Assembly (NCBI GenBank): GCA_036343635.1
Contig: JAYYVF010000015.1
Coordinates: 1 to 64,000, forward strand
Source: GCA-2693325 sp036343635
GTDB lineage: Bacteria > Latescibacterota > UBA2968 > UBA8231
DNA length: 64,000 bases
Reading direction: 5' to 3'
Shown in pieces: positions 54,732 through 64,000 of this stretch. The position numbers were made by a program, and so were the translations under genes. The notes beneath the pieces were generated by a model. That model did no database searches and was not told where the DNA came from. It was given only the letters and a program-made list of their open reading frames with translations. Position 1 is the stretch's first letter. Each line of letters starts with the position of its first letter.

Positions 54732-55733
54732 ATGGCCACCATGAAAATTAAATATCTGATTCTTACTTTCCTGATTCCCTTAATAGGTTGCTCCAACGAA
54801 CCACAATCTGAGCAGATAGGTTTTGTTACAAATGGTGTCGGCTCATTTTGGGTAATTGCTTCAAAAGGCGTGGAGCATGCCGCGAAAGAATTTTCCGTTC
54901 AAGCCGAGGTGCATATGCCCGCAGAAGGAGTAAGCGACCAGAAGCGAATCATCCAGGCCCTACTTGCTCGCGGTATTGATGGAATGGCTGTAAGTCCAAT
55001 CGACCCTGACAATCAAACAGAACTTTTGAATGAAGCTGCTGCAAACACAAATCTTATCACCCACGATTCTGATGCACCAAATAGCAACAGACTTTGTTTT
55101 ATTGGGATTGACAATTATTCAGCTGGTCGTGAATGCGGGAAACTCGTTAAAGAAGCATTGCCCGATGGCGGAAATCTAATGATTTTTGTGGGACGTCTAG
55201 AGCAACTAAATGCACAACAACGTCGCCAAGGCGTCATTGATGAATTAATGAATCGCTCCTTTGACCCCACACGTAGAGATCCAAACAATGCATCTATCTC
55301 CGGTACAAAATATACTGTTATCGATACACGAACCGATCAATTTGACTATGCGAAAGCCAAATCTCAAGTAGAAGATGCAATAGCCAAATATCCTCAACTA
55401 AACGGAGTTATCGGACTTTTTGCCTACAACCCACCCATGGCGCTCAAAGCCATCAAAGAAGCAGGAAAGATCAATCAAATTAAAATTATTGCTTTCGATG
55501 AAGAAGATGAAACCCTACAGGGAATTACAGATGGTCATATTTACGGTACTGTTGTACAAAACCCTTACCAATACGGTTACGAATCAGTCCGCATCTTGGC
55601 AGGTTTGGCACGAGGCGACCAATCTGTTTTACCCTCAGAAGGATATTTAGACATTCCCGCCCGAAAAATAACTCGAGATAATGTTGAGGACTTTTGGAGT
55701 AACTTAAAAGACCTGACTGAAAAGACCAATTAA
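54732..55733 (+). CDS. Sugar ABC transporter substrate-binding lipoprotein
   Basis: 333 residues. A lipoprotein signal ends LIPLIGC with the lipid-bearing cysteine at ~20. The rest is a periplasmic-binding-protein type 1 fold of the RbsB class: FVTNGVGSFWVIASKGVEHAAKEF, QALLARGIDGMAVSPIDPD, DSDAPNSNRLCFIGIDN and NGVIGLFAYNP. It delivers a sugar or sugar-like ligand to the permease. ATG 54732 is listed; the ATG at 54741 (MKIKYL) gives a more typical lipoprotein start. Its stop overlaps the ATPase ATG in TAATG. Confidence 0.93.
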   Translation: MATMKIKYLILTFLIPLIGCSNEPQSEQIGFVTNGVGSFWVIASKGVEHAAKEFSVQAEVHMPAEGVSDQKRIIQALLARGIDGMAVSPIDPDNQTELLNEAAANTNLITHDSDAPNSNRLCFIGIDNYSAGRECGKLVKEALPDGGNLMIFVGRLEQLNAQQRRQGVIDELMNRSFDPTRRDPNNASISGTKYTVIDTRTDQFDYAKAKSQVEDAIAKYPQLNGVIGLFAYNPPMALKAIKEAGKINQIKIIAFDEEDETLQGITDGHIYGTVVQNPYQYGYESVRILAGLARGDQSVLPSEGYLDIPARKITRDNVEDFWSNLKDLTEKTN

Positions 55734-57223
55734 TGCAAATACTCGCTGCTCGGGATATAGGGAAATCTTTCCCCGGAGTCCAAGCTCTTCATAACGTAAA
55801 TTTGACCCTTAATGTAGGAGAGGTCTTGGCCGTTGTCGGAGAAAACGGAGCGGGGAAAAGTACTCTAATGAAAATTTTGGCCGGGATTCAACGGCCCAGT
55901 AATGGGTACATCGAGGTAAACAATAAACGTGTTAGCATCGAATCGCCTAAAGATGCGATAAAACTAGGTATCGCCCTTATTCACCAAGAGCTAAATCTTT
56001 GTGATAACCTAACTGTTGCAGAAAACATATATTTAGGTCGCGAACCTCACTCCTATGGATTGATCAACAAACGCGAACTAAGCCATCAAGCAAAAAATTG
56101 GCTTAACCGTATCGGGCTAAATATTAATCCACAGACCGCTCTTTCTCAGCTTTCAATAGGCCATAGGCAAATGGTGGAAATTGCAAAAGCACTATCTACC
56201 GATGCCCGTATCATTATTATGGACGAGCCCACTTCAAGTCTATCAAATGACGAATCTGAAACACTTTTTCGTGTTATTAATGAGCTACGTAAAAATGGCG
56301 TTTCAATAATCTACATCTCTCACAGACTGAGCGAGATAACAAGAATTTCGGACCGTGCTCTCGTGCTTCGGGATGGCCAGAACACCGATCTACTCGAAGG
56401 CAACCAAATTACTCGGGGGAAAATGGTATCTTCAATGGTTGGACGATCCATAGACCAATATTATCCCCTCACCCAACATGAACCTGGGAACGAACTCCTC
56501 CGAGTCGAAAATCTTGTTACCCAAGCAAATCCAACAAAAAAAATAAATCTCACAATTAACCAACATGAGATTGTTGGAATAGCCGGGTTAATTGGGGCGG
56601 GAAGAACCGAATTACTCGAAACATTATTCGGTATTTCTCTACCCTCCTCGGGGAAAATATTTATTGACCAACAAGAAACAGTATTCGACACGCCAGAATC
56701 TGCAATAAATGCTGGAGTCGCTTTAGTCCCGGAAGACAGGAAAAAACAAGGCCTTGTTTTAGGAATGAATATCTGCCATAACATTAGTCTATCCCAATTA
56801 AGAAAATGGAGCCTCTTTGGCTCACTAATTAATTTTAAGCAGGAATTTTCTGGTGCAAAACGAGCAATGGATCAACTCTCCATCCGTGCGACTAACGTCG
56901 ATCAGTTGACAAGCCTCCTTTCTGGTGGAAACCAACAAAAAGTAGCAATAGCAAAATGGTTAGCTACAAGCCCAAAGTTGCTATTGCTTGATGAACCCAC
57001 CCGCGGCGTAGACGTCGGCGCTAAACAAGATATATACCAAATAATGAGATCACTTGTCGATCAAGGTATGACAATCCTATTTGCTTCGAGTGAACTGGAA
57101 GAGCTAATTGGTGTGGCAGATCGAGTAGTTGTCATGCATGAAGGCGGTATTTCAGGTCAATTAAATAGAGGCAAAATCAGCGAAGAAGCTATCATGCAGT
57201 TAGCTACCGGGAGGGCTGCCTAA
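55733..57223 (+). CDS. Sugar ABC transporter ATPase (RbsA/MglA class, two nucleotide-binding domains)
   Basis: 496 residues, the normal length for a duplicated sugar importer ATPase. Domain 1 has Walker A GENGAGKST, a LSIGHRQMVEIAKAL signature and Walker B IIIMDEPTSSLS. Domain 2 has the degenerate GLIGAGRTELLE P-loop typical of this class, the LSGGNQQKVAIAKWL signature and LLLLDEPTRGVDVG. It powers uptake with the permease, which starts two bases downstream. Confidence 0.96.
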   Translation: MQILAARDIGKSFPGVQALHNVNLTLNVGEVLAVVGENGAGKSTLMKILAGIQRPSNGYIEVNNKRVSIESPKDAIKLGIALIHQELNLCDNLTVAENIYLGREPHSYGLINKRELSHQAKNWLNRIGLNINPQTALSQLSIGHRQMVEIAKALSTDARIIIMDEPTSSLSNDESETLFRVINELRKNGVSIIYISHRLSEITRISDRALVLRDGQNTDLLEGNQITRGKMVSSMVGRSIDQYYPLTQHEPGNELLRVENLVTQANPTKKINLTINQHEIVGIAGLIGAGRTELLETLFGISLPSSGKIFIDQQETVFDTPESAINAGVALVPEDRKKQGLVLGMNICHNISLSQLRKWSLFGSLINFKQEFSGAKRAMDQLSIRATNVDQLTSLLSGGNQQKVAIAKWLATSPKLLLLDEPTRGVDVGAKQDIYQIMRSLVDQGMTILFASSELEELIGVADRVVVMHEGGISGQLNRGKISEEAIMQLATGRAA

Positions 57224-57224
57224 T

Positions 57225-58184
57225 ATGAAAAAGATCATAGGAATCGCGAGCTTACTTCTAACCATCTTCCTTTTCAGTTGGGCAGTCGAACCCAAGTTTG
57301 TGAGCGCCTACAATCTCCAAAATATTGCCCGCTGGACCTCGTTATTTGGCATCATAAGTATCGGAGTCGCTTTTGTAATTGTCACGGGAGGGATTGACCT
57401 TTCGCTCGGAGCCGTTGTTGGACTGATTGGTTGTATACTTCCGATGCTTCTCAATTCCGGTTATAGTCCGATTACCGCATTCTCAATAGTCATCCTCTTA
57501 TCTCTTTCCATAGGGTTAGTTCATGGGTTACTTATCACTCGGTTAGGCCTACAACCCTTCGTCGTTACTTTATGCGGCCTACTTTTTTATCGTGGGATTG
57601 CTCGCTGGTTAACAAATGATCAGATCCAAGGATTCGGCTCCCAATATGAGAATCTCCGCCAGCTAGCTATTGGGAAAATATCTATCGGGGGAATTGTAGA
57701 AATTCCATCCCCTTTTCTCATTGTTGTTGTCATTGGACTCTTGGCGGCTATTTTTCTGAATCGTTCTATATGGGGTCGCTATTTAATTGCATTAGGTCGA
57801 AATGAAGAAGCTGCACGTTATAGTGGCGTTCCCATTACCCGTATGAAGATTCTTGCTTACGTAATCTGTTCCGGTTCCGCTGGAATCGGTGGTATCTTAT
57901 TTGCCTTAGATGTAAACTCTGTACAGCCCGCAGGTCATGGAAATTTCTATGAGTTATATGCCATAGCCGCCGCGGTTCTTGGTGGATGTTCTTTGCGAGG
58001 TGGCGAAGGCTCCATATTAGGGGTACTAATTGGAGCTGCAGTCATGCGTTTTCTATATAACGCGATTAATGTTTTGGGGATACCAACGCAACTCGAATTT
58101 GCTATAATTGGCATAGTTATTCTTGCTGGCGTAATTGCGGACGAATCCATAAGAAGAATCGCTACTCGCAGACTGAGGAACTAA
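57225..58184 (+). CDS. Sugar ABC transporter permease (RbsC class)
   Basis: 319 residues with eight to ten hydrophobic helices. Family motifs: GGIDLSLGAVVGL after helix 2, GLVHGLLITRLGLQPFVVTLCGL, ALGRNEEAARYSGVP (the coupling loop facing the ATPase), and AVLGGCSLRGGEGS. With the lipoprotein and ATPase it makes a complete ribose-type importer. The ligand is unknown; the neighbouring galM and Gfo/Idh/MocA genes suggest a hexose, inositol or derivative. Confidence 0.95.
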   Translation: MKKIIGIASLLLTIFLFSWAVEPKFVSAYNLQNIARWTSLFGIISIGVAFVIVTGGIDLSLGAVVGLIGCILPMLLNSGYSPITAFSIVILLSLSIGLVHGLLITRLGLQPFVVTLCGLLFYRGIARWLTNDQIQGFGSQYENLRQLAIGKISIGGIVEIPSPFLIVVVIGLLAAIFLNRSIWGRYLIALGRNEEAARYSGVPITRMKILAYVICSGSAGIGGILFALDVNSVQPAGHGNFYELYAIAAAVLGGCSLRGGEGSILGVLIGAAVMRFLYNAINVLGIPTQLEFAIIGIVILAGVIADESIRRIATRRLRN

Positions 58185-58188
58185 CTCT

Positions 58189-59310
58189 ATGTTATTGGGA
58201 AAAAAATTTGCACTTAAATCTTTAGCCCTATGCATACTAATCATTTGCGCTGAAAGTCATGCTGACAACGTCGCCTTTGAAGATTCCTTACTCCTACGGC
58301 ACGCGCACGCTGCTCTTAGTGACTCAACAAACTTATTTTCACACGAAAACTGTTCAAGTATTGAATATTTCCAGGTTGAACATGAAAACATCCATTCACT
58401 TGATGGCATTCAATGTATGCAGGATCTGCGGATTTTAAAAATAGGGCACAACGATATTGTTTATGCTGAGCCATTGACTAAGCTAAACTCTTTAAAAGTT
58501 TTGGATATTAGTCACAATCCCCTGAAATCTATAGACCCCATATCGCAATTAACACAAATAGAATGGGTAAAAATTAATGGGACCGGCATTAAGGATGCCT
58601 CTCCAATGTCCAAACTATCCAATCTTACCTATTTGTCGATAAGCCACAATACTATCTCTAACCTACAAGCTCTATCAGATCTTGTAAAACTACAAGAATT
58701 AGATTTATCACGTAATCAGCTTTTATCACTAGACCACTTACAAGGTTTGAGTTCGCTTAGAGTACTAAAATTTAACCGCAATAAACTGCAATCAATGTGG
58801 GGGATCGGACAACTCAACGCGTTAGAAAAAATAGAAGCACGAAACAATTTCATTGCTAATATAGAACATCTACAAAACTTAAATGACCTCAAACATCTCG
58901 AATTGTCTAACAACAAAGTTAGTAATATAAAATCACTAAAAAATCTACGAAAGCTAGAGATTTTACGCTTAGCTAACAACGAAATAAGTGACTTGACCCC
59001 TTTAAAATTCCTTACTTCTTTAAAGGAACTACGTTTGGATGCAAACAAAATTGAGAACCTTTCTCCTCTCGAAAATCTACACAACTTAAAGGTACTGGAC
59101 TTAGGAAACAATCAAATTCGCGATCTAAGCCCGCTTGCAAAATTAAACAAATTAGAGGTCCTCAGATTAAGTCAAAATAGAGTACGTGAGATTGCACCTA
59201 TACTCGATCTGCCCAACCTGATAGTGTTAGAGATTTGGGAAAACGAACTGCCTCACAATGCAACAAAAGTCATTAAAAAATTGAATGAGCGTCAGATACA
59301 CGTGGATTAA
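58189..59310 (+). CDS. Secreted leucine-rich-repeat protein (SDS22/internalin-like)
   Basis: 373 residues with a signal peptide (LALCILIICAESHADN). From ~residue 55 to 355 there are about thirteen 22-residue LRR units of the SDS22 type, with LxxLxxLxLxxNxIxxLxxLxxL consensus and a clean periodicity. Such solenoids bind proteins or glycans. It starts four bases after the permease stop, so it belongs to the sugar-transport operon. Its end overlaps the glnD end by four bases on the opposite strand. Confidence 0.9.
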   Translation: MLLGKKFALKSLALCILIICAESHADNVAFEDSLLLRHAHAALSDSTNLFSHENCSSIEYFQVEHENIHSLDGIQCMQDLRILKIGHNDIVYAEPLTKLNSLKVLDISHNPLKSIDPISQLTQIEWVKINGTGIKDASPMSKLSNLTYLSISHNTISNLQALSDLVKLQELDLSRNQLLSLDHLQGLSSLRVLKFNRNKLQSMWGIGQLNALEKIEARNNFIANIEHLQNLNDLKHLELSNNKVSNIKSLKNLRKLEILRLANNEISDLTPLKFLTSLKELRLDANKIENLSPLENLHNLKVLDLGNNQIRDLSPLAKLNKLEVLRLSQNRVREIAPILDLPNLIVLEIWENELPHNATKVIKKLNERQIHVD

Positions 59311-61934
59311 ACGATCACAGACTCGTCTAGTTCAAAAATAATGCGCTGTCTAACGATATCCATCATATTATGATCTTCTATTTTTTCACCTACGCGATCA
59401 GTTACATAGAAAGCATCAGAAGCTCGACCAACTACAGTATCGATAAGGGCCATATGAATATCCAAACCTAGTTCGACAAGGGCATGTGTTATTCGATACA
59501 ACAATCCTACATCATCTCGAGCATCAATATCCAGCACAGTATAGTTTCTTGAAGATTGATTATCTATCTCTACTTTCGTCTCATCAAAATGTTCAGGGTG
59601 ATTACGTTGTGACCAATTACTACTATGCATTTCAAGTAATTCACGTGCTTTTTTCCCTTTCTCCAGTACATCACTGATTCTATCTACAACGCGCTCTTTT
59701 TTCCAATCATCTAGTTTTGCCCCACCATCTATATTAGTAACCTGAAAGGTATCTAGAACAATTTGATCACAACTGGTAATAATATCCGCTCGCAAAACAT
59801 TTAGATCATTTACGGCTAAAGCCCCACAAATTTTAGCTAAAACCTGGCGTCGGTCACGCGTGCATATGACTATTTCAGTAAAATCTTCGCGTTCAATAAA
59901 ATCCACGCCATAAGCGCGATTTCCATCGAGATCCTGTACCATGTTGATATGCGCCTCTATCTGATTTAATTCGTACGTTGCAGGATATTTTTCTGGCATC
60001 TTATTTACATGGGAACGTAACATAGAAATTTGGTTGCTGGACCACTTCCCTTCTACAGTAGCAACGTGCTTTTCTAACAAATCTGTAGAAAGACGTTCAT
60101 TTTCTTCAGGTATTATGGCTAAATCTAACTTCACACCAGTTTTGTCATACAACTCCCAAAGCAACGCCGCCTGCCACTCCGTCCAAGCTTCAGGTGAAAC
60201 AGCAGACAAGTCCGCGTAGGACAGCAGGTACAATCCGTCCAAATATTCTGTAGCCTTAAATTCCTTAGCAAATTCAACTATCATCTCATCATCTTCTAAA
60301 TCCCGACGACGCGAAATCAATACCATCTCTTGGTGTTTACGAATCAAAAAAACGAACAAATCTCGTTGATCCCCTGGCAAGTCTAGACGCTCCGCTAACT
60401 CTTGAGCTATTTCAACGCCAGCCGAAATATGATCCGTTCTCCTATATTTCCCAACATCATGCATTAGAACAGAAAAAAACAGAATCGACTTAGGCCCAAA
60501 ATCTTCAAAAACATTAGATAATCTTTCTCGTCTGCGTCCCTGCAGAAGTGCTTCAAGATTTCTTATCGCAACTAACGTGTGCTCATCAACTGTGTAAATA
60601 TGATATGGATTAAATTGAACCAAGCAGTTTAACCTACCAAATTCGGGAAGATAGGCATCCAGCACACCCAATTCGTGCATCAAACGCAGTGTCGAAGCTA
60701 CACGCATTTTCCCGGAAAGGATTTTGAAAAAAACATCCCGAGCCTCACTTGAACAACGAAAATTTTCATCTATCAAATCCAATGAAAGTTGGACCGCTCG
60801 CTTGGCCACCTCACCTAGGATCAATTTTTTCCTCTGCAATAAAGAAAAAATTTTCAACATACGAAAAGGGTCCTGCGAAAAATACTCTCGCCCATCCTTT
60901 ATCACTATTTCATTATCAATCGACATCAACCCATGTTCCAGATACATGGTCCGTGCCGACACCCTTCGCTTACGTGTGAACCTTTCAAATGTCAAATTAA
61001 CTATCTGAAAAACCGACCGAGCGTTCTGATAATAATCTCGCATAAAGAACTCAACGCCCAGTTCTGTTTCACTGTCTTCATACCCTAAAGCTATAGACAC
61101 CTGTACCTTCGCATCCGCATCAAGCACATCCCGCTTTCGACAAAAAATTGCGTGAAGATGAAGACGTATAGACGACAAAAATCGCCAGCATTTTTCTATT
61201 GTTTCTATGTCGTTCTCTTCTAAAAAATCGGGCCATCTAATCTCATTAGAGCGTGAATTCATTTTGGATTTGATCGCCCATTGCAATGATTGAATATCAC
61301 GCAGAGCTCCTGGGCTCTCCTTGATATTCGGTTCCAACAATTGTACTGATGAGTCGTTTTCAATCCGCTGAAAACGCCAGCGATTCAATTTTTCCGGCAA
61401 ATTGTTAGGTACATTTAAATATAATTTTTCATAAAAATCCGAAAAAGCCTCCTCGTCACCTACCAAGAGTCTTCCATCCATCATAGCTGTACAAGATTCA
61501 ATATCCTCTTTAGCTAATTTCAGTGCCTCCGAAATAGTTCGACTACTATACCCTATATCCAAGTGAAAATCCCACAGAACATGAAGAATTTCTGATATGT
61601 AATTATTTTTAGGGTCATATGATTTTCCCATCAAGAACATTAAATCTACATCAGAATAGAAAGACATCTCCCGTCTCCCAAAACCTCCAACCGCAATCAC
61701 TGCAATACCATTGGCATTTAGGCCAACGGTCCGTTTGAAGACCTCAATTACGACCAAATCCATACATTCAGATAACGATCGCATGACCTCGGGCGAGTCA
61801 AAACTTGTTAATAGTTTCGTCTTCTCAGTTTCATGTACACTAAGAATTAATTCGTGAACCTTTTCGTTCCATTCCGGATTACCCAATCCAGTTATTTCAA
61901 CTAACTTTGATGAAATATCAATTTTTTTATTCAA
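59307..61934 (-). CDS. glnD: [Protein-PII] uridylyltransferase/uridylyl-removing enzyme
   Basis: 875 residues, full length. Senses glutamine and adds or removes UMP on PII to control nitrogen metabolism. The nucleotidyltransferase motif GGFGRREMSFYSDVD is at ~83-97, with catalytic aspartates 95 and 97. Next come the PII-uridylyltransferase helical domain, an HD domain with H492-D493 (MHDVGKYRRTDH), and two C-terminal ACT domains (~690-770 and ~800-875, the second with DDVGLLYRITHALVELGLDIH) for glutamine sensing. glnB, glnA and amt are not in the window. Low-GC codon use matches the neighbours. Confidence 0.96.
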   Translation of the reverse strand: MNKKIDISSKLVEITGLGNPEWNEKVHELILSVHETEKTKLLTSFDSPEVMRSLSECMDLVVIEVFKRTVGLNANGIAVIAVGGFGRREMSFYSDVDLMFLMGKSYDPKNNYISEILHVLWDFHLDIGYSSRTISEALKLAKEDIESCTAMMDGRLLVGDEEAFSDFYEKLYLNVPNNLPEKLNRWRFQRIENDSSVQLLEPNIKESPGALRDIQSLQWAIKSKMNSRSNEIRWPDFLEENDIETIEKCWRFLSSIRLHLHAIFCRKRDVLDADAKVQVSIALGYEDSETELGVEFFMRDYYQNARSVFQIVNLTFERFTRKRRVSARTMYLEHGLMSIDNEIVIKDGREYFSQDPFRMLKIFSLLQRKKLILGEVAKRAVQLSLDLIDENFRCSSEARDVFFKILSGKMRVASTLRLMHELGVLDAYLPEFGRLNCLVQFNPYHIYTVDEHTLVAIRNLEALLQGRRRERLSNVFEDFGPKSILFFSVLMHDVGKYRRTDHISAGVEIAQELAERLDLPGDQRDLFVFLIRKHQEMVLISRRRDLEDDEMIVEFAKEFKATEYLDGLYLLSYADLSAVSPEAWTEWQAALLWELYDKTGVKLDLAIIPEENERLSTDLLEKHVATVEGKWSSNQISMLRSHVNKMPEKYPATYELNQIEAHINMVQDLDGNRAYGVDFIEREDFTEIVICTRDRRQVLAKICGALAVNDLNVLRADIITSCDQIVLDTFQVTNIDGGAKLDDWKKERVVDRISDVLEKGKKARELLEMHSSNWSQRNHPEHFDETKVEIDNQSSRNYTVLDIDARDDVGLLYRITHALVELGLDIHMALIDTVVGRASDAFYVTDRVGEKIEDHNMMDIVRQRIIFELDESVIV

Positions 61935-62314
61935 GAAATTTCCCCGATACTATTGGTTGTAAAAACAACTTTCACCTGGCTCAAAATAATTCGCAACTTA
62001 ATCAAGAAACACCAATCCTAAACATCCTTAAGATATAGAAAAACAATAATTTTGTTTCAAGCCAAATTGTAATTTAAAAACAAACAACAATCCCATATCA
62101 CAGGCGCAAGATATGTATCCGTGGGTGACAAACGGTGAATCAAAACAGAGATCACTCTACAGAGAAGCATAATCTAACAAGATATTAACTTAAGATCATT
62201 TAAGTCATTTTTCTTCAATTGAACACTTCAAGAATGTTGAATTGAATACATTTATCAGTGATATTAAAATCCAAAGTATTTTTTTAAGCTTAATTAAGGT
62301 GGAAGACGAAAATA
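61935..62314. other. Divergent intergenic region between glnD and hflX
   Basis: 380 AT-rich bases carrying both promoters, neither of which can be fixed. An imperfect inverted repeat, TCAATTGAACAC with ATGTTGAATTGA, lies near 62216-62248 and may form a hairpin in the hflX leader. Confidence 0.4.
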
Positions 62315-63610
62315 TTGGGTAACAATTCAAGTAATCAAGAACGCGCATTACTGATTGGCGTTTCACTCCCGCATATACCTTTGTGGGAGGCAGAGGATTC
62401 TCTCGAAGAATTAGCCCGCTTAGCCGACGCAGCACTTCTCACTACGGTGGAACGAATCATTCAGTCGCGGGATCGCATCGACTCAGCATTTTTCGTTGGC
62501 AAAGGAAAGGTAGAGGAAATAAAGCAAACCTCAAAAAAGGCAGATGTCGATCTATTGATATTTGACAATGATCTTTCGCCCGCACAAATGCGTAATTTAG
62601 AAAACAAAACTGAAATGCGTGTTTTAGATAGAAGCGCTCTTATTCTGGATATTTTTTCTCGACACGCACGAACCCGTACCGCACAAGTTCAAGTTGAACT
62701 TGCACAACTCAATTATTTGCTGCCACGACTTACACGGATGTGGACTCACTTATCGCGACAGGCAGGAGGTGGGGCTATCCGAGGTATGGGATCTGCTGGT
62801 GTCAGAGGGCCTGGAGAAACACAATTAGAAACAGATCGGAGAATCATACACCGTCAAATAAACTCTCTTGAAACAAAACTAAAACGCATAAACACACAGA
62901 TGGCTACTGGAAGAAAAAGTCGACAGGGCATTTACAGCGTTGCCCTTGTTGGCTACACAAATGCCGGGAAATCAACTTTAATGAAGGCCCTATCCGGTTC
63001 GGATGTCTTAGTAGAAGATCAACTATTTGCAACGTTAGATTCAACAACTCGATCCATACAACTTGCGTCTAAAAATAAAATCTTACTGACTGATACTGTT
63101 GGTTTTATAAATAGATTACCCCATCATTTATTTGCTTCATTTAGAGCCACATTAGAAGAGGCCGTTGAGGCCGATCTTCTTTTGCATGTTGTAGATCTTA
63201 GCTTCGCTAACTATGAATCACAAATGCGAGCCGTCGAGAAAGTATTAAGAGACCTCAAACTCGAGGACCGACCAACCGTTACTGTTTTCAATAAAATTGA
63301 CCGAATCCACGAGGAAGATGAACAGACCATAATCGACACGTATAACGAACGCGAAAATTCCGTAGCTATTTCAGCGGCTAAAAACATCGGGCTGGAGAAA
63401 CTCTGCGCTAAAATTACTGAATTTATGGATGCAGAATTTATCAACTTGTCTTTGCGGATACCTCAATCTGAAGGTCGTCTGCTATCAAGACTACAAGAAA
63501 AAAGTGATATTATAATGGAGAATTATGAAAACAACGACGTCATTCTAAAGTTGCGACTGGAGAAATTAATTGCCAAGAAATTGGAGCTCAAACGCTTTTG
63601 TGTTGATTAA
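62315..63610 (+). CDS. hflX: Ribosome-associated GTPase HflX
   Basis: 431 residues, typical length. Splits or rescues stalled 70S ribosomes. N-terminal HflX domain with FFVGKGKVEEI (~59-69), a glycine-rich linker GGGAIRGMGSAGVRGPGETQLETDRR, then a G-domain: G1 GYTNAGKST at 213-221, a switch-I threonine in ATLDSTTRS, G3 DTVGF and G4 NKID. The start is a TTG; AAGGTGG lies 12 bases upstream and no in-frame ATG exists nearby. Convergent with the HD-domain gene 10 bases away. Confidence 0.95.
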   Translation: MGNNSSNQERALLIGVSLPHIPLWEAEDSLEELARLADAALLTTVERIIQSRDRIDSAFFVGKGKVEEIKQTSKKADVDLLIFDNDLSPAQMRNLENKTEMRVLDRSALILDIFSRHARTRTAQVQVELAQLNYLLPRLTRMWTHLSRQAGGGAIRGMGSAGVRGPGETQLETDRRIIHRQINSLETKLKRINTQMATGRKSRQGIYSVALVGYTNAGKSTLMKALSGSDVLVEDQLFATLDSTTRSIQLASKNKILLTDTVGFINRLPHHLFASFRATLEEAVEADLLLHVVDLSFANYESQMRAVEKVLRDLKLEDRPTVTVFNKIDRIHEEDEQTIIDTYNERENSVAISAAKNIGLEKLCAKITEFMDAEFINLSLRIPQSEGRLLSRLQEKSDIIMENYENNDVILKLRLEKLIAKKLELKRFCVD

Positions 63611-63620
63611 TCAAAAATTT

Positions 63621-64000
63621 CTAGCTTTTTAAATAACCCTTTTCAACTGCCTCATCTATCAATTTTTTTGCATATTTCCAAAGTTCGGGCGAGCTATCTG
63701 AAATATGAGCATTGCGCGATATAACTTGATCACGAGTCATCCCATGTCGTCTCCATGCCAAACCATGAGTATGAAAATTAAGTAACATCGGTTGAATTCT
63801 ATCTAAAGCAGCAGCGTATTGAGCATCTTCCGTTTTTCTCTCCTCAAATTCATCCCATAATTCCCTGAATTCTAATGCCTGTTCATCTGGTAAAATATTA
63901 AAAAGTCTATCCGCTGCTTTTTGTTCTCTGGCATCCTTGTCTTTGTAGGAAATCTCATCATAAAGGAAAGTATCACCTGCATCAATTTCCACAATATCAT
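63621..64000 (-). CDS. HD-domain hydrolase (5'-nucleotidase YfbR/HDDC2-like), partial
   Basis: The frame runs from TAA at 63621 to the window edge without a required start. The first visible residues are DIVEIDAGDTFLYDE, the second half of the family motif HDxxEIxxGD, so the metal-binding HD histidine lies just outside. The rest is helical, with ADRLFNILPDEQALEFRELWDEFEE typical of HDDC2-type 5'-deoxynucleotidases. A GTG at 63992 is a spurious internal start, because the motif crosses the edge. Confidence 0.85.
   Translation of the reverse strand, partial: DIVEIDAGDTFLYDEISYKDKDAREQKAADRLFNILPDEQALEFRELWDEFEERKTEDAQYAAALDRIQPMLLNFHTHGLAWRRHGMTRDQVISRNAHISDSSPELWKYAKKLIDEAVEKGYLKS

Overview
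The window reads as a chromosomal piece of an AT-rich, Gram-negative bacterium of the FCB superphylum, most likely a Latescibacterota-like lineage from marine or sediment habitats. The evidence is a 2110-residue SprA-type outer-membrane translocon protein, LptF/LptG lipopolysaccharide permeases, PilM/PilN-like genes, and a dense set of phytanoyl-CoA dioxygenase (PhyH), Gfo/Idh/MocA and mandelate-racemase genes. The lineage is an inference from gene content. One RNA gene, tRNA-Asp, is visible. I saw no rRNA, CRISPR array or intact transposase gene.

Layout. 0-5 kb: the tail of a sugar isomerase, a perfect ~31-bp hairpin, a secreted protein of unknown function and a fused 5-oxoprolinase. 5.1-6 kb: a decayed pirin gene. 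6-16.6 kb (minus strand): a PAS-cyclase, coaD, a PilN/PilM-like pair and sprA. 17-19.4 kb: lptF-lptG. 19.4-26.6 kb: a helical-repeat protein and a regulator-like protein, an orphan fliG, selA, a seven-LysM amidase and a small protein. 26.8-32 kb: an oxidoreductase pair, an ATP-grasp-like protein, a LarE-like sulfurtransferase, peptide deformylase and tRNA-Asp with its terminator.

32.1-33.8 kb is a GC-rich patch directly downstream of tRNA-Asp. It holds a mandelate-racemase-type enzyme, a truncated PC4/YdbC-like fragment and a degenerate repeat on both sides, and looks horizontally acquired. 34-40.7 kb holds two convergent operons: GT2 glycosyltransferase plus radical SAM/SPASM on the plus strand, and on the minus strand a fusion of a membrane fatty-acid hydroxylase with a GH3-type acyl-adenylate/amide synthetase, translationally coupled to a dipeptide-epimerase-like enzyme and followed by a small membrane protein. 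This fusion operon is the best candidate for an undescribed pathway, perhaps making hydroxylated N-acyl-amino-acid lipids.

41-53.5 kb is an accessory region with six intact PhyH genes, one clear PhyH pseudogene and several broken small genes, mixed with an esterase, a metallo-hydrolase, an SDR and a Gfo/Idh/MocA enzyme. Two PhyH proteins carry HxG/HxA in place of the iron-binding HxD, as seen in Fe/2OG halogenases. A third carries a C-terminal tail resembling the winged helix of IS630-type transposases. 53.5-59.3 kb is a carbohydrate-uptake module: galactose mutarotase, divergent from a ribose-type ABC transporter (binding protein, ATPase, permease) that runs directly into a secreted leucine-rich-repeat protein. 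59.3-64 kb returns to housekeeping: glnD, hflX and the C-terminal part of an HD-domain hydrolase cut by the window edge.
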